Notes under the pieces: generated by a model | Told to the model about the DNA's origin: nothing | Databases searched by the model: none | What the model saw: the letters and a program-made list of their open reading frames with translations, nothing else | Assembly (NCBI GenBank): GCA_010356995.1 | Contig: ML996696.1 | Span: 250,364-314,363, forward strand | From: Trichodelitschia bisporula | Taxonomy: Eukaryota > Ascomycota > Dothideomycetes > Phaeotrichales > Phaeotrichaceae | Length of the DNA: 64,000 nucleotides | Direction: 5' to 3' | Position numbers and translations under genes: made by a program | Shown here: positions 8,986 to 20,821 of the stretch, piece by piece | Numbering within the stretch: position 1 is the first letter of the stretch | How the letters are laid out: the number at the start of each line of letters is the position of its first letter

Positions 8986-11733
8986 TTCCGACCACTTTTG
9001 CGTGCAGCGATACCTTCGGGTTCAGGTATGGCAAAACTCCTTGCAACCTGCTACACCACAAAATAATTTTCGGCTTTGCGGGTTACAAGGTGCAGTCCAG
9101 CTGCGAAAATGCGTCGTTGCTGCAAGGTACAGGGGCAAGAGGTGGCGAGGTTGCTCTTGGTTGCGTTTTCTACGCTGTGCGATGAAAGGAAATGGTTAGA
9201 AGAAGGAGCGGATGGAGAAGTGGATGTGGATGCCATTTGCGAAAATGGAGATGTGTCGGTAGTGGTAGGCGGGTGAGTTGGCGTATAGGGAAAGGAAAGG
9301 TGAATGGGGACGACGATGAACAACAAAGGGTATACGGGTGGAGCAGTGTATGCATGGGACAAACCAAGTGATGAATCTACAACACCCGGACAAGAGCGTG
9401 TTGCGTTGGGGGGTGGGAGGTGACGGGAGGGAGAGAAATTGCGCAGAGAGAAAACAACACCAACGAACCTTCTGTCGTGTTATTCTCGGCGGGGGGATAC
9501 GGAGTCTCTATGATGAGGGAACACTGGGTTGAAACACGCGTATGAGATGCCGTAGCGCGCTGACCGATGATATGATGACTGGGGGAATGAACAGAGGAAG
9601 ATAGAGCTGAGGAATCGGTGGAGGGGAAAGAGGAGTGAAGAGAGGGGGAGAGGAGAGCAAAGGAGAAGAGGGAAGAGGAAGAGGAAGAGGAAGGGCGAGC
9701 GAGACTTCACACCACTACTCTTTCCATCAGAGGGGGAAGAAGCAGATAGATATACCAGTACTCCGTTCGACCAGAGCTTCTTCTACACCACCAAGACGAC
9801 ACCCGCCGCCTACGGGGATGACAGTAGGGTCAGACCTTCTCGCACCAAAGATCTCAGATGAGCCACCAGAGGCCCAAAGGCGATGACCAAAGGCCTCAAG
9901 AGCGTCGGGGCAGATTGCTTCGACCTTTTCGCCTTTACCCACCCGAAAGCGTGCTAGTTGCTAGGGAAGGGGAACTCTCTGATGCTCGGGTCAAACAGTA
10001 TCCAGTCCACTTGCTGGTTGTTAGTGGTGGCCCTGCCGAGCCATGAAAGGCCATGGAGCATGGGGGGGGGGGAGGGGAACGGCGGGAGGCATGCCTCGCT
10101 GGATTGATGGCTGTCCCCATTCGATGAACCTGATAGAACCCTTGAGGGGGGAGTTGACTGTGATGAGAGATCCCGAGCTAATTTCAGTTTTATGCAGATA
10201 TCAAAACCATCACCAGCAGGTATCCTACCTTACTTACCATAGTCAATTGTTCGTCTTCTTTGTCCGAACACTCATATCTGGAAAAGGAAGCTGCAGCGGT
10301 TCCATCATCTTTCCTGATCTACTGCCGTGTGTTTCGTCAGATGTCGGAGAAAAGCCATCAGCCGCTTTGCTCCTTTCCGTGTCCACCTCATCTCGCTCAC
10401 TTTTTGCTTTGCCAGCCTGCCTGCTCGCGGATTTACTAACCCACACATGGCTTATGCATAGATATAAAGAGGAAAAAAATAAGGTTACAACGAGCAACAT
10501 ACAAAAGAGAAGTCGGGTCGCGACAAATTCCCGGAGCAGACGCAGTGGGTGTCGATTCGTTTTAGATAGAGAATTGCCTCATCGGGTTTGGCGCGCAGAT
10601 ATGCTGCCTTGCAGCCTTCGACGTCCCTCCAAGACAACATCCCGGCAACAGCACGAAAACAAAGTACCTGCCGCACCAAGCCAACTGTACTCCGGAGGAA
10701 AGCAGCAACTACTTTGCTAATGAGCCGCGCCCCATATTCGCCGGCTGCCTGCTCTGACAAGTCATGAGTTCGCTAAATATCGGCACAAGACAGGTGTCTT
10801 TCCTGGATCATGTTCAAGGCGTGTCTTCAACAAACGAGAAGCTGCAAACGAATGCAAAACCTACATCTTTCCATGTATGATCGATATTAACTGCATGAAC
10901 CCCTTCCTGTCTCCTCTTCCACCACTCCCCCTGACAGTACCTCGACGGAGAGACAGAGAGGCGTCTTTGTACGTGGTCGCGGCAAATCGTCATGCATGCT
11001 GCAGGACCATCGCCCGATTGGTTTCTGTGGGGCGCCTTGCAGGCCACGCTGCATGTTGTCTGATATCCCCGCACCCCGCGCAAGCAACCCCTCATTCACG
11101 TGACTATTAAACCATGAGAACTTTCCTCCGTTGGCATTTTTAGGAGTTAGGAGGACTTTTAGCACACTCGTAGCTCGGTCTCGCGGTTATCGAAGAAGAC
11201 ACCTAAACCGCAAAACGGTCAGCAGATGGCTCAGTGGCTTCGCAACTTGAGAAGTCATGGTACATGCTGCTTCCTCAACAGGCTTATGTAACGGGTCCAG
11301 TACATCCATCCGTCTATCATGCTCGACAGCGTCATGCATTATGAACACAACCTTAAGCCAATAATTGCATGTTAAATGCACCCCAAAGCTAATCCCCTTC
11401 CCTTTAACAATACTACGGTAGAAGAATTTCCAACGAATCTTCACCACAAGCAGTTGTCTTGCATGGGCTTCTTGGCACACGTTGTTCCAGTTGGTGATGA
11501 GGGTGGCTTTGGTGGCTTGAACCCCGCTCCCGCCGCGTCACCACACGTGACTGAATATCAGATCATCGAACCGACTGCGAACCTCCTCCAACGGAGCTCC
11601 TCATCGCCATCACATCAAACATTCACTGCTTCCCTCCTAAAGCAAACATCCGCACTGCACAATCCTCTCCAACGTCACCGTTTGTATTCCCCACATTATC
11701 TCCCCTCCCTGGTTTTTCCGATAGTGCTTCGCC
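8986..11733. other. Unusually long gene-free region between hpc2 and the RPAP1 gene
   Basis: About 2.7 kb between two divergent genes, the longest gap here. I see no family-like protein on either strand. It contains a purine-rich tract near 9619-9703 and a G11 run at 10062-10072. It could hold long leaders, a noncoding RNA, or a gene I cannot recognise. Confidence 0.5.
9619..9703 (+). repeat. Purine (GA) tract
   Basis: An almost uninterrupted run of G and A, so a pyrimidine tract on the hpc2 sense strand. CT-rich runs like this are common in fungal promoters and leaders. Confidence 0.6.
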
Positions 11734-13227
11734 ATGGCCACTTTGCGGGGTCAACGCTTCGAGATCGACCTGTCAGATGACGAACACCCTGCTACCTCCA
11801 AAATACCCCAAATCCCCGGTTTTATTGCAGATATCCAAGAACGGGACCCTACAAATGCCGCAATTCCCCCGTCTGCTCCTTCACTGAAAAACCAAACCAC
11901 TGGTTTCCCCGCCCACAAGAAACGCACTGGAGCTTCCAAGTTCAAACAGGCACGCCAGGCTCCTGGTGCATCATCTGAGGCCTCAACTTCTGAGCCCGAT
12001 TCCGTGCCGGACAACCTCAAAGCCTTCGAGGAGGTGGAGAGGCAGCGTATCAACGAGGAAAACACCCAGCGTCTTGCGAGCATGTCCGATGCCGATATCG
12101 AGCAACAACGTCAGGAACTCTTTGGCAATCTCAGCCCTGCTCTGATCGAGAAGCTGCTCAAGCGGTCAACCATCGACGACTCCGAAATGGATACTAGAAA
12201 ACATCTCGCTCCAACCCCGCCTGCTCTCAAGAAGGGCGTTAAGCCGTCGCCTCCCATGGTCCCGGAGCGGCGTGTGTCGTTTGCTGTCCCCGAGGATGAG
12301 ATGGAAGAGCTCCAGCGTCGCCCGACGGCAGAGAGACACAGTATCTCAGACACTGTTCTTTCTAGCGAGCAGCTGTTCAAATCTGTGGACTACAACGAAC
12401 CGCCAAAGCTACAGCCAGCATCTCCTAGATCACACCCGAATCTCAAGCGCAAGGTCTCTTTTGCTGTCCCCGAACCGGAGAACGGAGAACTTGAGCGTAC
12501 GACGTCAGAAAGCCACAGCCTTCAGAGAACCCCTTCCTCCGAAGGGTCTGTGTCTTCTGCACACTCGTTCGCCAGCACACCTGTCGAAGGCCTGCCCTCC
12601 GAAGGCTCTATCCACTTCCCGAAGCCCCTCGCAGCACCCGAACTCGACCCCAATTCCCCCTCCTTCTTAGAAGACCTGCACCAGAAATACTTCCCCGACC
12701 TCGTCCATGACCCATCGAAGCTGGAGTGGATGTCCGTTCCCGATCCCAAAGAGAACGCGGCATACGATCCCACCGAAACATCTATCGAACCTACCGCCAT
12801 CCGCTTCTCTTTCAAAGGCGAAATCATCCCACCTAGCAAGTCCTTTTCTCTCCCTACGGATCTCGGCTTGCATCACCATGGCGACGCACCTTCAGCCGCC
12901 GGGTACACTATCCCCGAGCTCGCGTGGCTTGCGCGTAGCTCGTTCCCTGCTCAGCGTTGCATTGCCATCCAGACCCTCGGGCGCATCCTCTACCGCCTCG
13001 GGATCGGCGAGTTCGGCGATGAGAACGAGCTTGATGTGGGGGGCACGGTCGGCGGACGGGCGATGCTGGCCAAGGGCTTGTGGGGCGCGATTGAGGAGGG
13101 TCGGGTCATAGATACTATCACGGAGGAGTCGAAGAAGGAGCGGGGACATCAGACATCGATTGTACTTGCGCAAGAGGCAGTGTGGAATTGGAGAAAGGGC
13201 GGCGGACGGCAGCGCAAGGCGGTTTAG
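11734..13227 (+). CDS. RNA polymerase II-associated protein 1 (RPAP1/Rba50)
   Basis: Cytoplasmic-nuclear assembly factor for RNA polymerase II, joining the Rpb3 subcomplex and helping its import. A single exon codes 497 residues. The ATG at 11734 gives MATLRGQRFEIDLSDDE. An RPAP1 N-terminal region spans about residues 85-140 (VERQRINEENTQRLASMSD...LFGNLSPALIEKLLKR). Residues 150-310 are low-complexity and include two similar segments, RRVSFAVPEDEMEELQRR and KRKVSFAVPEPENGELERT, suggesting a local duplication. The RPAP1 C-terminal domain starts near residue 370 with IRFSFKGEIIPPSKSFSLPT, followed by HHHGDAPSAAGYTIPELAWL and SSFPAQRCIAIQTLGRIL. Rba50-like fungal proteins are of this shorter size. 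The stop is only 95 bp from the stop of the convergent tubulin cofactor gene. Confidence 0.88.
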   Translation: MATLRGQRFEIDLSDDEHPATSKIPQIPGFIADIQERDPTNAAIPPSAPSLKNQTTGFPAHKKRTGASKFKQARQAPGASSEASTSEPDSVPDNLKAFEEVERQRINEENTQRLASMSDADIEQQRQELFGNLSPALIEKLLKRSTIDDSEMDTRKHLAPTPPALKKGVKPSPPMVPERRVSFAVPEDEMEELQRRPTAERHSISDTVLSSEQLFKSVDYNEPPKLQPASPRSHPNLKRKVSFAVPEPENGELERTTSESHSLQRTPSSEGSVSSAHSFASTPVEGLPSEGSIHFPKPLAAPELDPNSPSFLEDLHQKYFPDLVHDPSKLEWMSVPDPKENAAYDPTETSIEPTAIRFSFKGEIIPPSKSFSLPTDLGLHHHGDAPSAAGYTIPELAWLARSSFPAQRCIAIQTLGRILYRLGIGEFGDENELDVGGTVGGRAMLAKGLWGAIEEGRVIDTITEESKKERGHQTSIVLAQEAVWNWRKGGGRQRKAV

Positions 13228-13322
13228 GAGTGTATTCGGCATCGCATATGCAAGCGGGGTGGCAGCACCGTCGTTCGATTGTGCCTTTGGCGTCTGGCCT
13301 GTTTATGCTCTGGAATACCCGT

Positions 13323-14531
13323 TTAATGCCTTAATACCATGCCCAGTATCTCGTCTACGCTCGTGACTGACTCCGTGGATATGGCTCTCTCCCACACACC
13401 GTCTGTGATCCGCTCGTCGTCTGGCAACTTGCTCCAGTGCGGATTCGTCCCCGCCTTGAGCCACTTGAAGTCATCAACCTGATCCCACTGATTAACCACC
13501 TGGTCGTCCCCACCCCCAACCTATATGTGTTAGCCGATTCCCTCCACACCAAGCAAAAGGAGAAACTCACCACCGCCCCTCCAACAGGCGCAAACCGCAC
13601 CCCCTCACAATCCTCGATAATCGGCCGACTGCTCACCACGAGGTACACATCCACCCGCACACACTCGTGCATCCGCAACTGCCGGCACCTAGTGATAAGT
13701 ACGCTATCCCTCATCCCCGTGACGTGTACCGCCCCCCCGACTCGCCCTGTCACAACCACACTCCCCTTTACATCCCCAATCGCAAGCCCAGCGAAGCTCG
13801 CCTCCCCCGCCCGCGTCGGCGCACTCAGGTCCACCACGCACCTATCCAATCCCTCGACCGTTCCGCGCCCCAGCGCCGTGCTCTCAGGAGACAAGGCGAT
13901 GTGCAACACCTCCTGCCCCTTGATAACCACCGCCCGCGCACCGCTAAAACTCGGACGTCGCGTCGCACCAGCCGTTGCGACGGGGATCACGGGTGAAGAG
14001 CCCGGCGGCGCGCGGAGCGCTGCGTTGATCTGGCCGATTAGAATGGATTCAGTGTCCGTCGTCTCGTCGAAGGCGGGTGCGGAGAGGGCGGCGGGAGCGG
14101 AGGGTGTACTGGCGGCTCCATGGTTGGGGAGGTGCGCGAGGGGATTCGAGGGGGCTTCAGCAGCTGGTGCACGGCGCTTAAAGGCGAATTTGGGCTTCGG
14201 GGCGAGAGAAGCGCGCGTGCGGGCGAGGGTGTCGGAGAGGGAGCGGAGCGTGCTGGAGTAAGTCCTTTGGTCGTAGGGTGGGAGGACGGTGGAGGCGTCT
14301 TGGACGCGGCGGTTGAGGGTGGAGAGGGTGGTTAGAATGGCTTCGACGCTGCGCGTGAGTTCGGGACCCTGGGGGAGGGTTAGGAGGGCGGATATCTGGT
14401 TTTGGAGAGCTGCGTTGGGGGTTAGTGCGGGGGTGGCGATGTGGGGAGGGGAAGGCACTTGAGGTTTCGGCTTGGAAGCCTCGGTAGAATTGCTCTTTGA
14501 AGTCGCTTGAGTCTGGTGGTGGAGAGGGCAT
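13323..14531 (-). CDS. Tubulin-folding cofactor C
   Basis: Cytosolic cofactor of beta-tubulin folding; TBCC acts as GTPase-activating protein on tubulin in the cofactor supercomplex and links to ARL2-type GTPases. Exons 14459-14531, 13571-14409 and 13323-13499 give 362 residues. The first exon carries SSDFKEQFYRGFQAET, the spectrin-like N-terminal helix start. The TBCC/CARP beta-helix begins near residue 170. The arginine finger region is CRQLRMHEC, followed by VSSRPIIEDC. The last splice joins FAPVGGAV to VVNQWDQVDDFKWLK, which restores the conserved C-terminus; without it the frame reads a non-family tail. Its 3' end nearly touches the RPAP1 gene, so the two transcripts may overlap antisense. 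Confidence 0.88.
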
Positions 14532-15082
14532 GGTGATTTGATTTGGTTGTGAGGTTCTTATGAGAGGTTGATAGAGGGGTTATGCGGGAGCCTTAGAGTT
14601 ATGGAGGGGGAGGCGGGGCAGATGGACGTAGCGGGGTTGGAGGCAGGGTATGCTTTCGAATGTCGAGTGTCGATTCTACTGGAAATCTTTACTACAGTAC
14701 TCCGTTTTCAAAGGAGAGTCGATGTTGTGTAGAGTTCGAGAACTTGTAGTAGTACATGGGGTGGGGTGGGATGTGTGGCTTTCACGGAAAACGATCCCAA
14801 GCCACAAAACTGGGGCCATGCCAGCTGATATCGAGGGCTTATACGCAACGCTCAGTATCTACCCGAATTCATGGAGACCGCAGCTGAGTAGATGAACATA
14901 AATTCATCTAGTTCCTCAAGCTCAGTTTGCGAGATCGGTGAACAACAGCCGAGAACCCTAGAGTAACGCCATCAGATATGTACAGCGAGCTAGTGCCATC
15001 TCAAGAGATCAGTGCCTTTGCACTGCGTCCATGTCTTCACCACTCGCTAGGGCCCCCTCGGATATGCAGGTTCTCAGCGGAT
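14532..15082. other. Intergenic region upstream of the cofactor C gene
   Basis: Nothing recognised apart from flanking promoter and 3' sequence. Confidence 0.6.
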
Positions 15083-15827
15083 CTAATGCGATGAAGGGAC
15101 GCCGGTCAAATCAAGACCGTAATGCTCCTTTAACCGCTCACGACGGCGCTCCTCGTAACCCGCAGGATAGATACCTAGATGGGTCAGCTGGTGTCGCAGT
15201 ATAATCAAGCATCAAGAGCGTACCTCTTCCCTCTCCGAGCTCTGAAACTGTCTCCTCGATCGGCCGTCTCCTGTTCTGGCGCAGAGCTTCCTTGCGACCC
15301 ACCTCGTCGAGGTGTGGGTCCTTCCTGAAGCCAGACAGAGCTCCGCCAGTAAAGTTGAACGCGGCAGCGAGAACCGCAAGAGTTGCGCCGTAGCCGAAGA
15401 AGGCGGGGAAGGTCCGGACTGCAAGATTATTAACGCGATATCCTTTTCTGCACAGCGGCACAAGACTTACCCCTCAGACCGACGACGGAGCCCGCGAAAA
15501 AGCCTCCAATGGCATTGTTCCAGCTATCTTCCGTTTCGCGCAGGTTGGCAGCGACTGTTTTGGCAAAAGCGTAGGACCCGCCCATCGCGGCTAGATAACG
15601 GCGTAAGCGGTGTGAACTTAGATGCCAATTGATCCGGGGAGCTTACCGTACGTAGCCGTTGTGCCGCCGAACTTCGTAAAGAAGCCCGCAATGCCCAAGT
15701 TCTGGCGTGTGAGGGTATTCTGGACGCCCGAGACGAAGGCACCGAAGCCGCCGGTTATGAGAGCGGTCTCCGTCGTCAAGGCGATGGCATCCCTAGGATG
15801 GTACGGGTGACCCTCGTGGGAGGCCAT
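15083..15827 (-). CDS. Complex I Tim17-like subunit (NUO-21.3b/NDUFA11 type)
   Basis: Accessory inner-membrane subunit of NADH:ubiquinone oxidoreductase, related to the Tim17/22/23 family. Four exons, 15647-15827, 15471-15590, 15224-15418 and 15083-15174, give 195 residues. It opens MASHEGHPYHPRDAIALTTE; three hydrophobic glycine-rich segments follow (ALITGGFGAFVSGVQ, IGGFFAGSVVGLRV, FFGYGATLAVLAAAF). The joins TATYAAMGG, GLRVRTFPAFFG and EGRGIYPAGYEERRRERL each restore the family reading, and each intron (56, 52 and 49 nt) has GT-AG ends. The basic C-terminus GYEERRRERLKEHYGLDL is typical of the fungal 21.3 kDa subunit. The start at 15827 lacks a presequence, as expected for this family. It diverges from ubp2. 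Confidence 0.88.
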
Positions 15828-16589
15828 GGCAGTTCGGCGGCTCAGAAGACGTTGCCTACTGTGCCTTGGGTGAAGCTGAACAGCGTAGGAGGGTGGGTGT
15901 TGGCGAATATGGGTTGGTGGTGGTCAATCGCGGCAGCTGTAGTTCCCGTTCGATATGTTGCTAGCCTGTATCTGCAGTTACGTCGGGACCGCTTTCACTT
16001 TAGCTTACAATACGTATTGCAGGTAACACGTAGTATTATTGGTGCACGCTCTAGACCGGAGAAGGACTTGGATTAGCGTGTGGCAGCACTTAGCCACAGA
16101 CGCCACAGACACGCCACAAGCGCCAGAGATGAGGCGGGGGAGATCGACATACGGTACGAGTAGAGAATGGCACTCAGGTGAGAGACACTTGTGTATTGCA
16201 TCTCCAACAAGTCTTCAAGGATCAGCGTAAAAAAGGTATCATCCTCTACTCCTTTCTCGTCCATTTTCCTTCCTCGTCCCCAAACCACAACTTCCCCCCC
16301 GGCTGACGCGTCAAGAACTGCTTCCCTTGCCCACCGGCGCAAGCTGTAGCCTGCGATATACCGCAGGCACCGCTGTCCTTAACAACGGACCCTCTTGCCC
16401 CCCACAACATCCGAACCACGTCAAGCAAACACGAACGCAGCTTTCCCACTACAACCTATCGTCCCATATCATCACTCTCTCAGTACACTGGCATCTCCTG
16501 GAGTTCGATTCTCGAGCTATGCTCTGCTTCCTCTCTGTTACGCCGTTCAAGTATCACACGTCGTAGGATAGCCCGTTACGGTCACGAAC
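15828..16589. other. Divergent promoter region between the complex I gene and ubp2
   Basis: No gene seen. A small upstream reading frame close to ubp2 is listed separately. Confidence 0.6.
16519..16566 (+). promoter_or_regulatory. Possible upstream ORF in the ubp2 leader
   Basis: A 15-codon ATG-to-TAG frame that ends 23 nt before the ubp2 start codon. If the transcript begins upstream of 16519 it could lower ubp2 translation; the transcription start is unknown. Confidence 0.3.
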
Positions 16590-19500
16590 ATGAGTTCTCT
16601 CGATCGTCGCGGCACGTCTCCGCGTCCAGGTACATCAGTTGTCATCATGTTGACTATTTTCGGACACTAAGCCAGTCACAGGCGTGTCTCCCGCCGGAAA
16701 GATTGCCCCACTACTCATAGCTACCATCAAAACTGCCGACCGGGCGCACACTGTTGGAAAGCAACGCCATCCTTTCACCCATCCACCACGCGGCTACGAC
16801 GAAGCCTTCGATGACACACTTTCATCCCAAGCTCCGCCTGAGCAATGTTTGCACAGATGGACTATCAAACCGAACCAGAGTGTGCTGCCCGATCAGGTGA
16901 ATGAGGAAGAGCCCAACTACAAGCTGGCATGCATCTGTCAAAACTGCAGATGGCACCTGGACATTGTGTTCGAAGTAAAGCAAAGTCTGTGCCTGACCCG
17001 CGAATATCCATTGCATCACTTCGTCAACTTCCAAGTCGTCCAGAGCAGCGTTGGCGAATGGTTGTACGGCAACTGCTCCGTCTGCAGTTCAGTCATCCAC
17101 ATCAAGTATCGACCGCCCCGGCTGTTACCGGAGGATGTAAAGCTTCTCACGGACCCCGCATTGCTTCAGGAGCGATTTGAGGATGCGAAAGCAGCCGATC
17201 CGGGCCGGGAATTGCACAAGGCTGCCACTGCGGTCGAGGTACTAGATGCGCTTGCAGCATATCTCAGGGATTGCCAAAAGCCAAGTCCTGAACGCAAGCA
17301 GATTCCTGTTGGCAACAAGCGCTTCCTCATATCATTTGGTATTGACTGCAACCAGGTGCTGACGAAACTGGGCTTTGCCGAGGGGGTCTCTACGTGGAGT
17401 CTGCCCGAACTACCCCCACCTGAGCCATGGGCTGATGACACCCTGCGAACTACGGTGGAAGATGCGCAAGAGGAGGCTTGGGCGCTGATGCGGAAGTTTG
17501 AAATGGAAACGAAACTCCTCATGTTCAAGGGGTATCGGGCGAGGCCGCCTCCATTCGACAATGAAGTGAACCGCGTGCTTGGAACTGCCGAGTACCAGGC
17601 GGTACCCCGCCGGAGGCGCTCTGCTACTTTGGCAGAGGTGGCATGGTACGAAGGGTTGGGTGCTCTTCCTGACTTCCCCGACAGCTTTCTGCGTTACGCT
17701 TTCGAACGTCAGGTCGCCCATGACCCTGCTGGGTCTCCATACTATTTTGACTGCCTCCAGAAAATTGCGACGAAGAGGGATAGCGAAGAGCTCAACATAA
17801 CCCTTGCTACGCTTGCATCAGAAGGCTACTTTGGTCGGAACGAAGTGGCTAGCGCCTACAAATACTTCTTGTTGGATACCTCAAAAGCTCAAACCCTGTC
17901 CGACGACTACATCAGAAACGTATTTGAGACGCGCCTGGCTTCTGCACCGACGTCGCAAGAGTCTGAGATTCGAGCAATGTTGAAGATCATCGGCGAGGAC
18001 CGGAACAGCCAGCAACTCCAAGATGCCGCTGCGAACGTCGTGAAAACGTACGAACAAGCCCTAAAATGGCTCGATTCAACGCTTGACAGCAGTGTTGCCG
18101 ATGAATACATCATCACGCTTGCCGCAACTAGAATTGGGGACCGCCCAAGCGATCAAGAGACCTGTCGCAATGTCGTCCGCGTTATCGCAGAGGAGCGCAA
18201 TAGCGATTTCATTCGCAATTGGCTGATCACTGGCGAAGTGCAGCCCGAATACGCGGAGGATGAACTCACAAGCGCCTACAAGTTTTTCCAGATAAACGAG
18301 CGCAACTCCGACTTGAGCCTCGAGGTCCTGGAAACCGTACGCCAGGTGAAAGTTCTCGACGATCCACACCTTGAAAAGGAAGCCAGGAAACACTACGAAG
18401 TGCTGCTTCGCCACATCACTGGCACAGGTGCAATGGGGAAGCCGGATTACGCCAACCCGGTGGGCCTGTCGAACATGGGAAACACTTGCTACCTCAATTC
18501 CCTCCTCCAGTATTTCTTCGCACTGACTCCTTTACGGAAAATTATCCTTGACTTCGACAGCTACAAGATGGCCTTGAGCTCAACGGAGACCTTTCAGCCA
18601 AAGAAGGTCGGCGGCCGTGAGATCTCGAGGCGCGAGGTTGAGAAGACACAAGAGTTCGTTACAGAGCTCCGGGACCTGTTTCGGGACATGGCTAGCGCGC
18701 CGGGGCCGGTTGTCAACCCGTCGTGGAGACTTGCTGGCCTCGCCCTTGCTCAAGACGGCACGGTGCAGCGAAGAATGACCCTGATGGGTAACGAACATCC
18801 ACTGGGCAGTCCCAAGGAAAAAGCGGATCCCATCTTTCAGAATTTCGTAGAGGTCGACGGTAAAAGCAGGCACTCGAGTTCGCCCGTCACGGTTACTATT
18901 ACTGGTGATGACTCCAGTGAGATCACTCTTGTTGGGGATCCAGTGCTGACGCCAGACTCTGACGATGAAGCAAAGGAAGAGGCCGATGACTCTTCAATCG
19001 TCCTGGTCCCACCCTCCTCGCAGAACATTGAAGAGCGACCAGATCCGGAGAGTATGGATCAAGACGTGCCAATCACTTCAATTGAGAAGCCAGCGCCACC
19101 CTCTCGCCCACCTCCTGTACCCCCTCGGCCACAAAACGCGCCCAAACTTGACGGATGGCGTGAAAAGGCCGAGGACGCAGCTCAACAACAGGATGTTGCC
19201 GAAGTTATCGACAACGTCTTGTTCAAGATTCAGTGCGCCATCAAGCCTACCAGCCTCGACAAGGACGGAGCCCAGATGGACAGCATACAGGAGTAAGTAG
19301 AGTTCGAGACGATTCGCGCATTGACTGATCATGAAACAGACTCTTCTATGGCAAGTACCTTTGGACATACTCTGACCAGAACCTGGAAGACAAGGAGGAG
19401 GCGTTCAATACCCTTTTCCTGAACTTGGTGACCAAGCCTCGCGATGTTTACGCTGCGCTTGACGGCTTCTTCGACGTGGAGCACTTCGATGTGGACGGCA

Positions 19501-20312
19501 AAACGACCGAGAGATTTGCGACCATCACGCAATTGCCTCCCATCCTTCAAGTCTACTTCCACCGTCAACAGTTTGACACGGAGAAGGGAGAATCCTATGT
19601 CATCAAACATCACGTGCAGTTGGAGGAAACTCTCTACATGGACCGGTACACCAGTGCCACGCCGGAATTGCGTGCGGCTAGAGAGCATTCCTGGAAGCTG
19701 AAAGAGCAGATCAAGCAGTTGCAAGACCGAAGGGAGAAGCTCACAGAGACGAAATGCAAGCTGCCGGCACCAGACGTCTTGGATGCCACCTATGAATTCC
19801 TTTCGGAGCTGGGGGACTTCGTGGAAGACGCACAAGAGCTGCAAGAAGGGTTGAAAATGCATTCGGCGCGGAGGAGGAAAGACCTTCAGACCATAAACGA
19901 CGAAATCAACGAGTGTGAGGTCGTTAGCTCGTCCATGTTTGAGGGGTTGAAGAAGTTTGGGTACCAACTGTCGGCGGTATTCTTCCACCGTGGCCAGGGT
20001 GGCATGAAGGGCGGCCACTACTGGGTCTACATCCACGACTTCAAGGGCAATGTCTGGCGCCGCTACGAGGACCGTGAGGTGACTGTCGTCCGCGACCTGT
20101 CGCAGATCTTCGGGGAGTCCGACCCAGCCATCCAGGGTGCACCCTATTTTGTGGTGTACGTTCGAGATGATCTCAAGAACAAATTCGTGGATGCTGTCTG
20201 CCGGCATGAGCCCGAGCCGACTGGTTCGGATGGCGACGTGGACATGACGGATGCGGAGGACTCCGGTGCTGCCATAGATGAAGCCGATCCGACCAGTGCA
20301 TACCATGGGTGA
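16590..20312 (+). CDS. ubp2: Ubiquitin-specific protease Ubp2
   Basis: Cysteine protease of the USP family, close to yeast Ubp2, which trims K63-linked ubiquitin and balances the Rsp5 ligase. Exons 16590-16629, 16682-19292 and 19340-20312 give 1207 residues. The first exon (MSSLDRRGTSPRP) is needed because the long second exon has no early ATG. The N-terminal half has a Cys-containing region and helical repeats found in Ubp2 orthologues. The catalytic Cys box is GLSNMGNTCYLNSLLQYF with C616; the His box is GGMKGGHYWVYIHDF with H1110. Between them are an acidic Pro-rich insert (about 720-830) and a QQDVAEV motif. Introns are 52 and 47 nt. Bsd2, an Rsp5 adaptor, is encoded 11 kb upstream in this window, probably by chance. 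Confidence 0.92.
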
Positions 20313-20821
20313 TGGGCTATTGTTCTTTTGGTAGTTTTCAAGTTGTCATTCATCGAGGCATGACATCTGAATGAAGAGGTTGAACGTTCGCGCTGTGACC
20401 CGGAGTCGAGCAAGACAGGCTGGGTTATTGTATGGTATGGCGTTGTCCAGACAATTGAGTAGACATTCATCAGCACTGTATGTCGTGGGCAGTGCAGGTC
20501 ATGCTCAGTCTAATCGAAAAATATATGATTCAGTTCTCAAAATTGCGAAAGTTATGCCTTCAAGCGCTCGAACTTGTCCATGAAAAGGAACATTTACCCG
20601 TATCACTGACGCCACCCCACAGGGCTGAGGCGTCGCCCGCATCGACCTCACGCCAGCAAATCAGCGAAGGGCACGGAGTTACCACCAGCGAACCGTACCC
20701 GTCCTGCTCTTTCCACAATACAGCGGGAGCTCTGCTTATGGCGAGCAAACACGGAAGCCCTTCATCAATATCCGCAAGCTGAGCCAAATCACACTCCGCT
20801 TAATCTACCGTACACCTCAGC
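20313..20821. other. Intergenic region between ubp2 and the oxidase gene
   Basis: Nothing recognised; it should hold the ubp2 3' end and the promoter of the next gene. Confidence 0.6.

Noticed and set aside
10043-10720. 225-codon plus-strand ORF in the hpc2-RPAP1 gap
   Set aside because: Low-complexity translation with no domain, signal or family likeness, and codon use unlike genes here.
16500-16540. TTCGATT sequence resembling a tRNA T-loop
   Set aside because: Flanking bases do not form a T-stem and no A-box or acceptor stem is found at the proper distance.
19329-20306. 325-codon antisense ORF inside ubp2
   Set aside because: Composition shadow of the sense exon.
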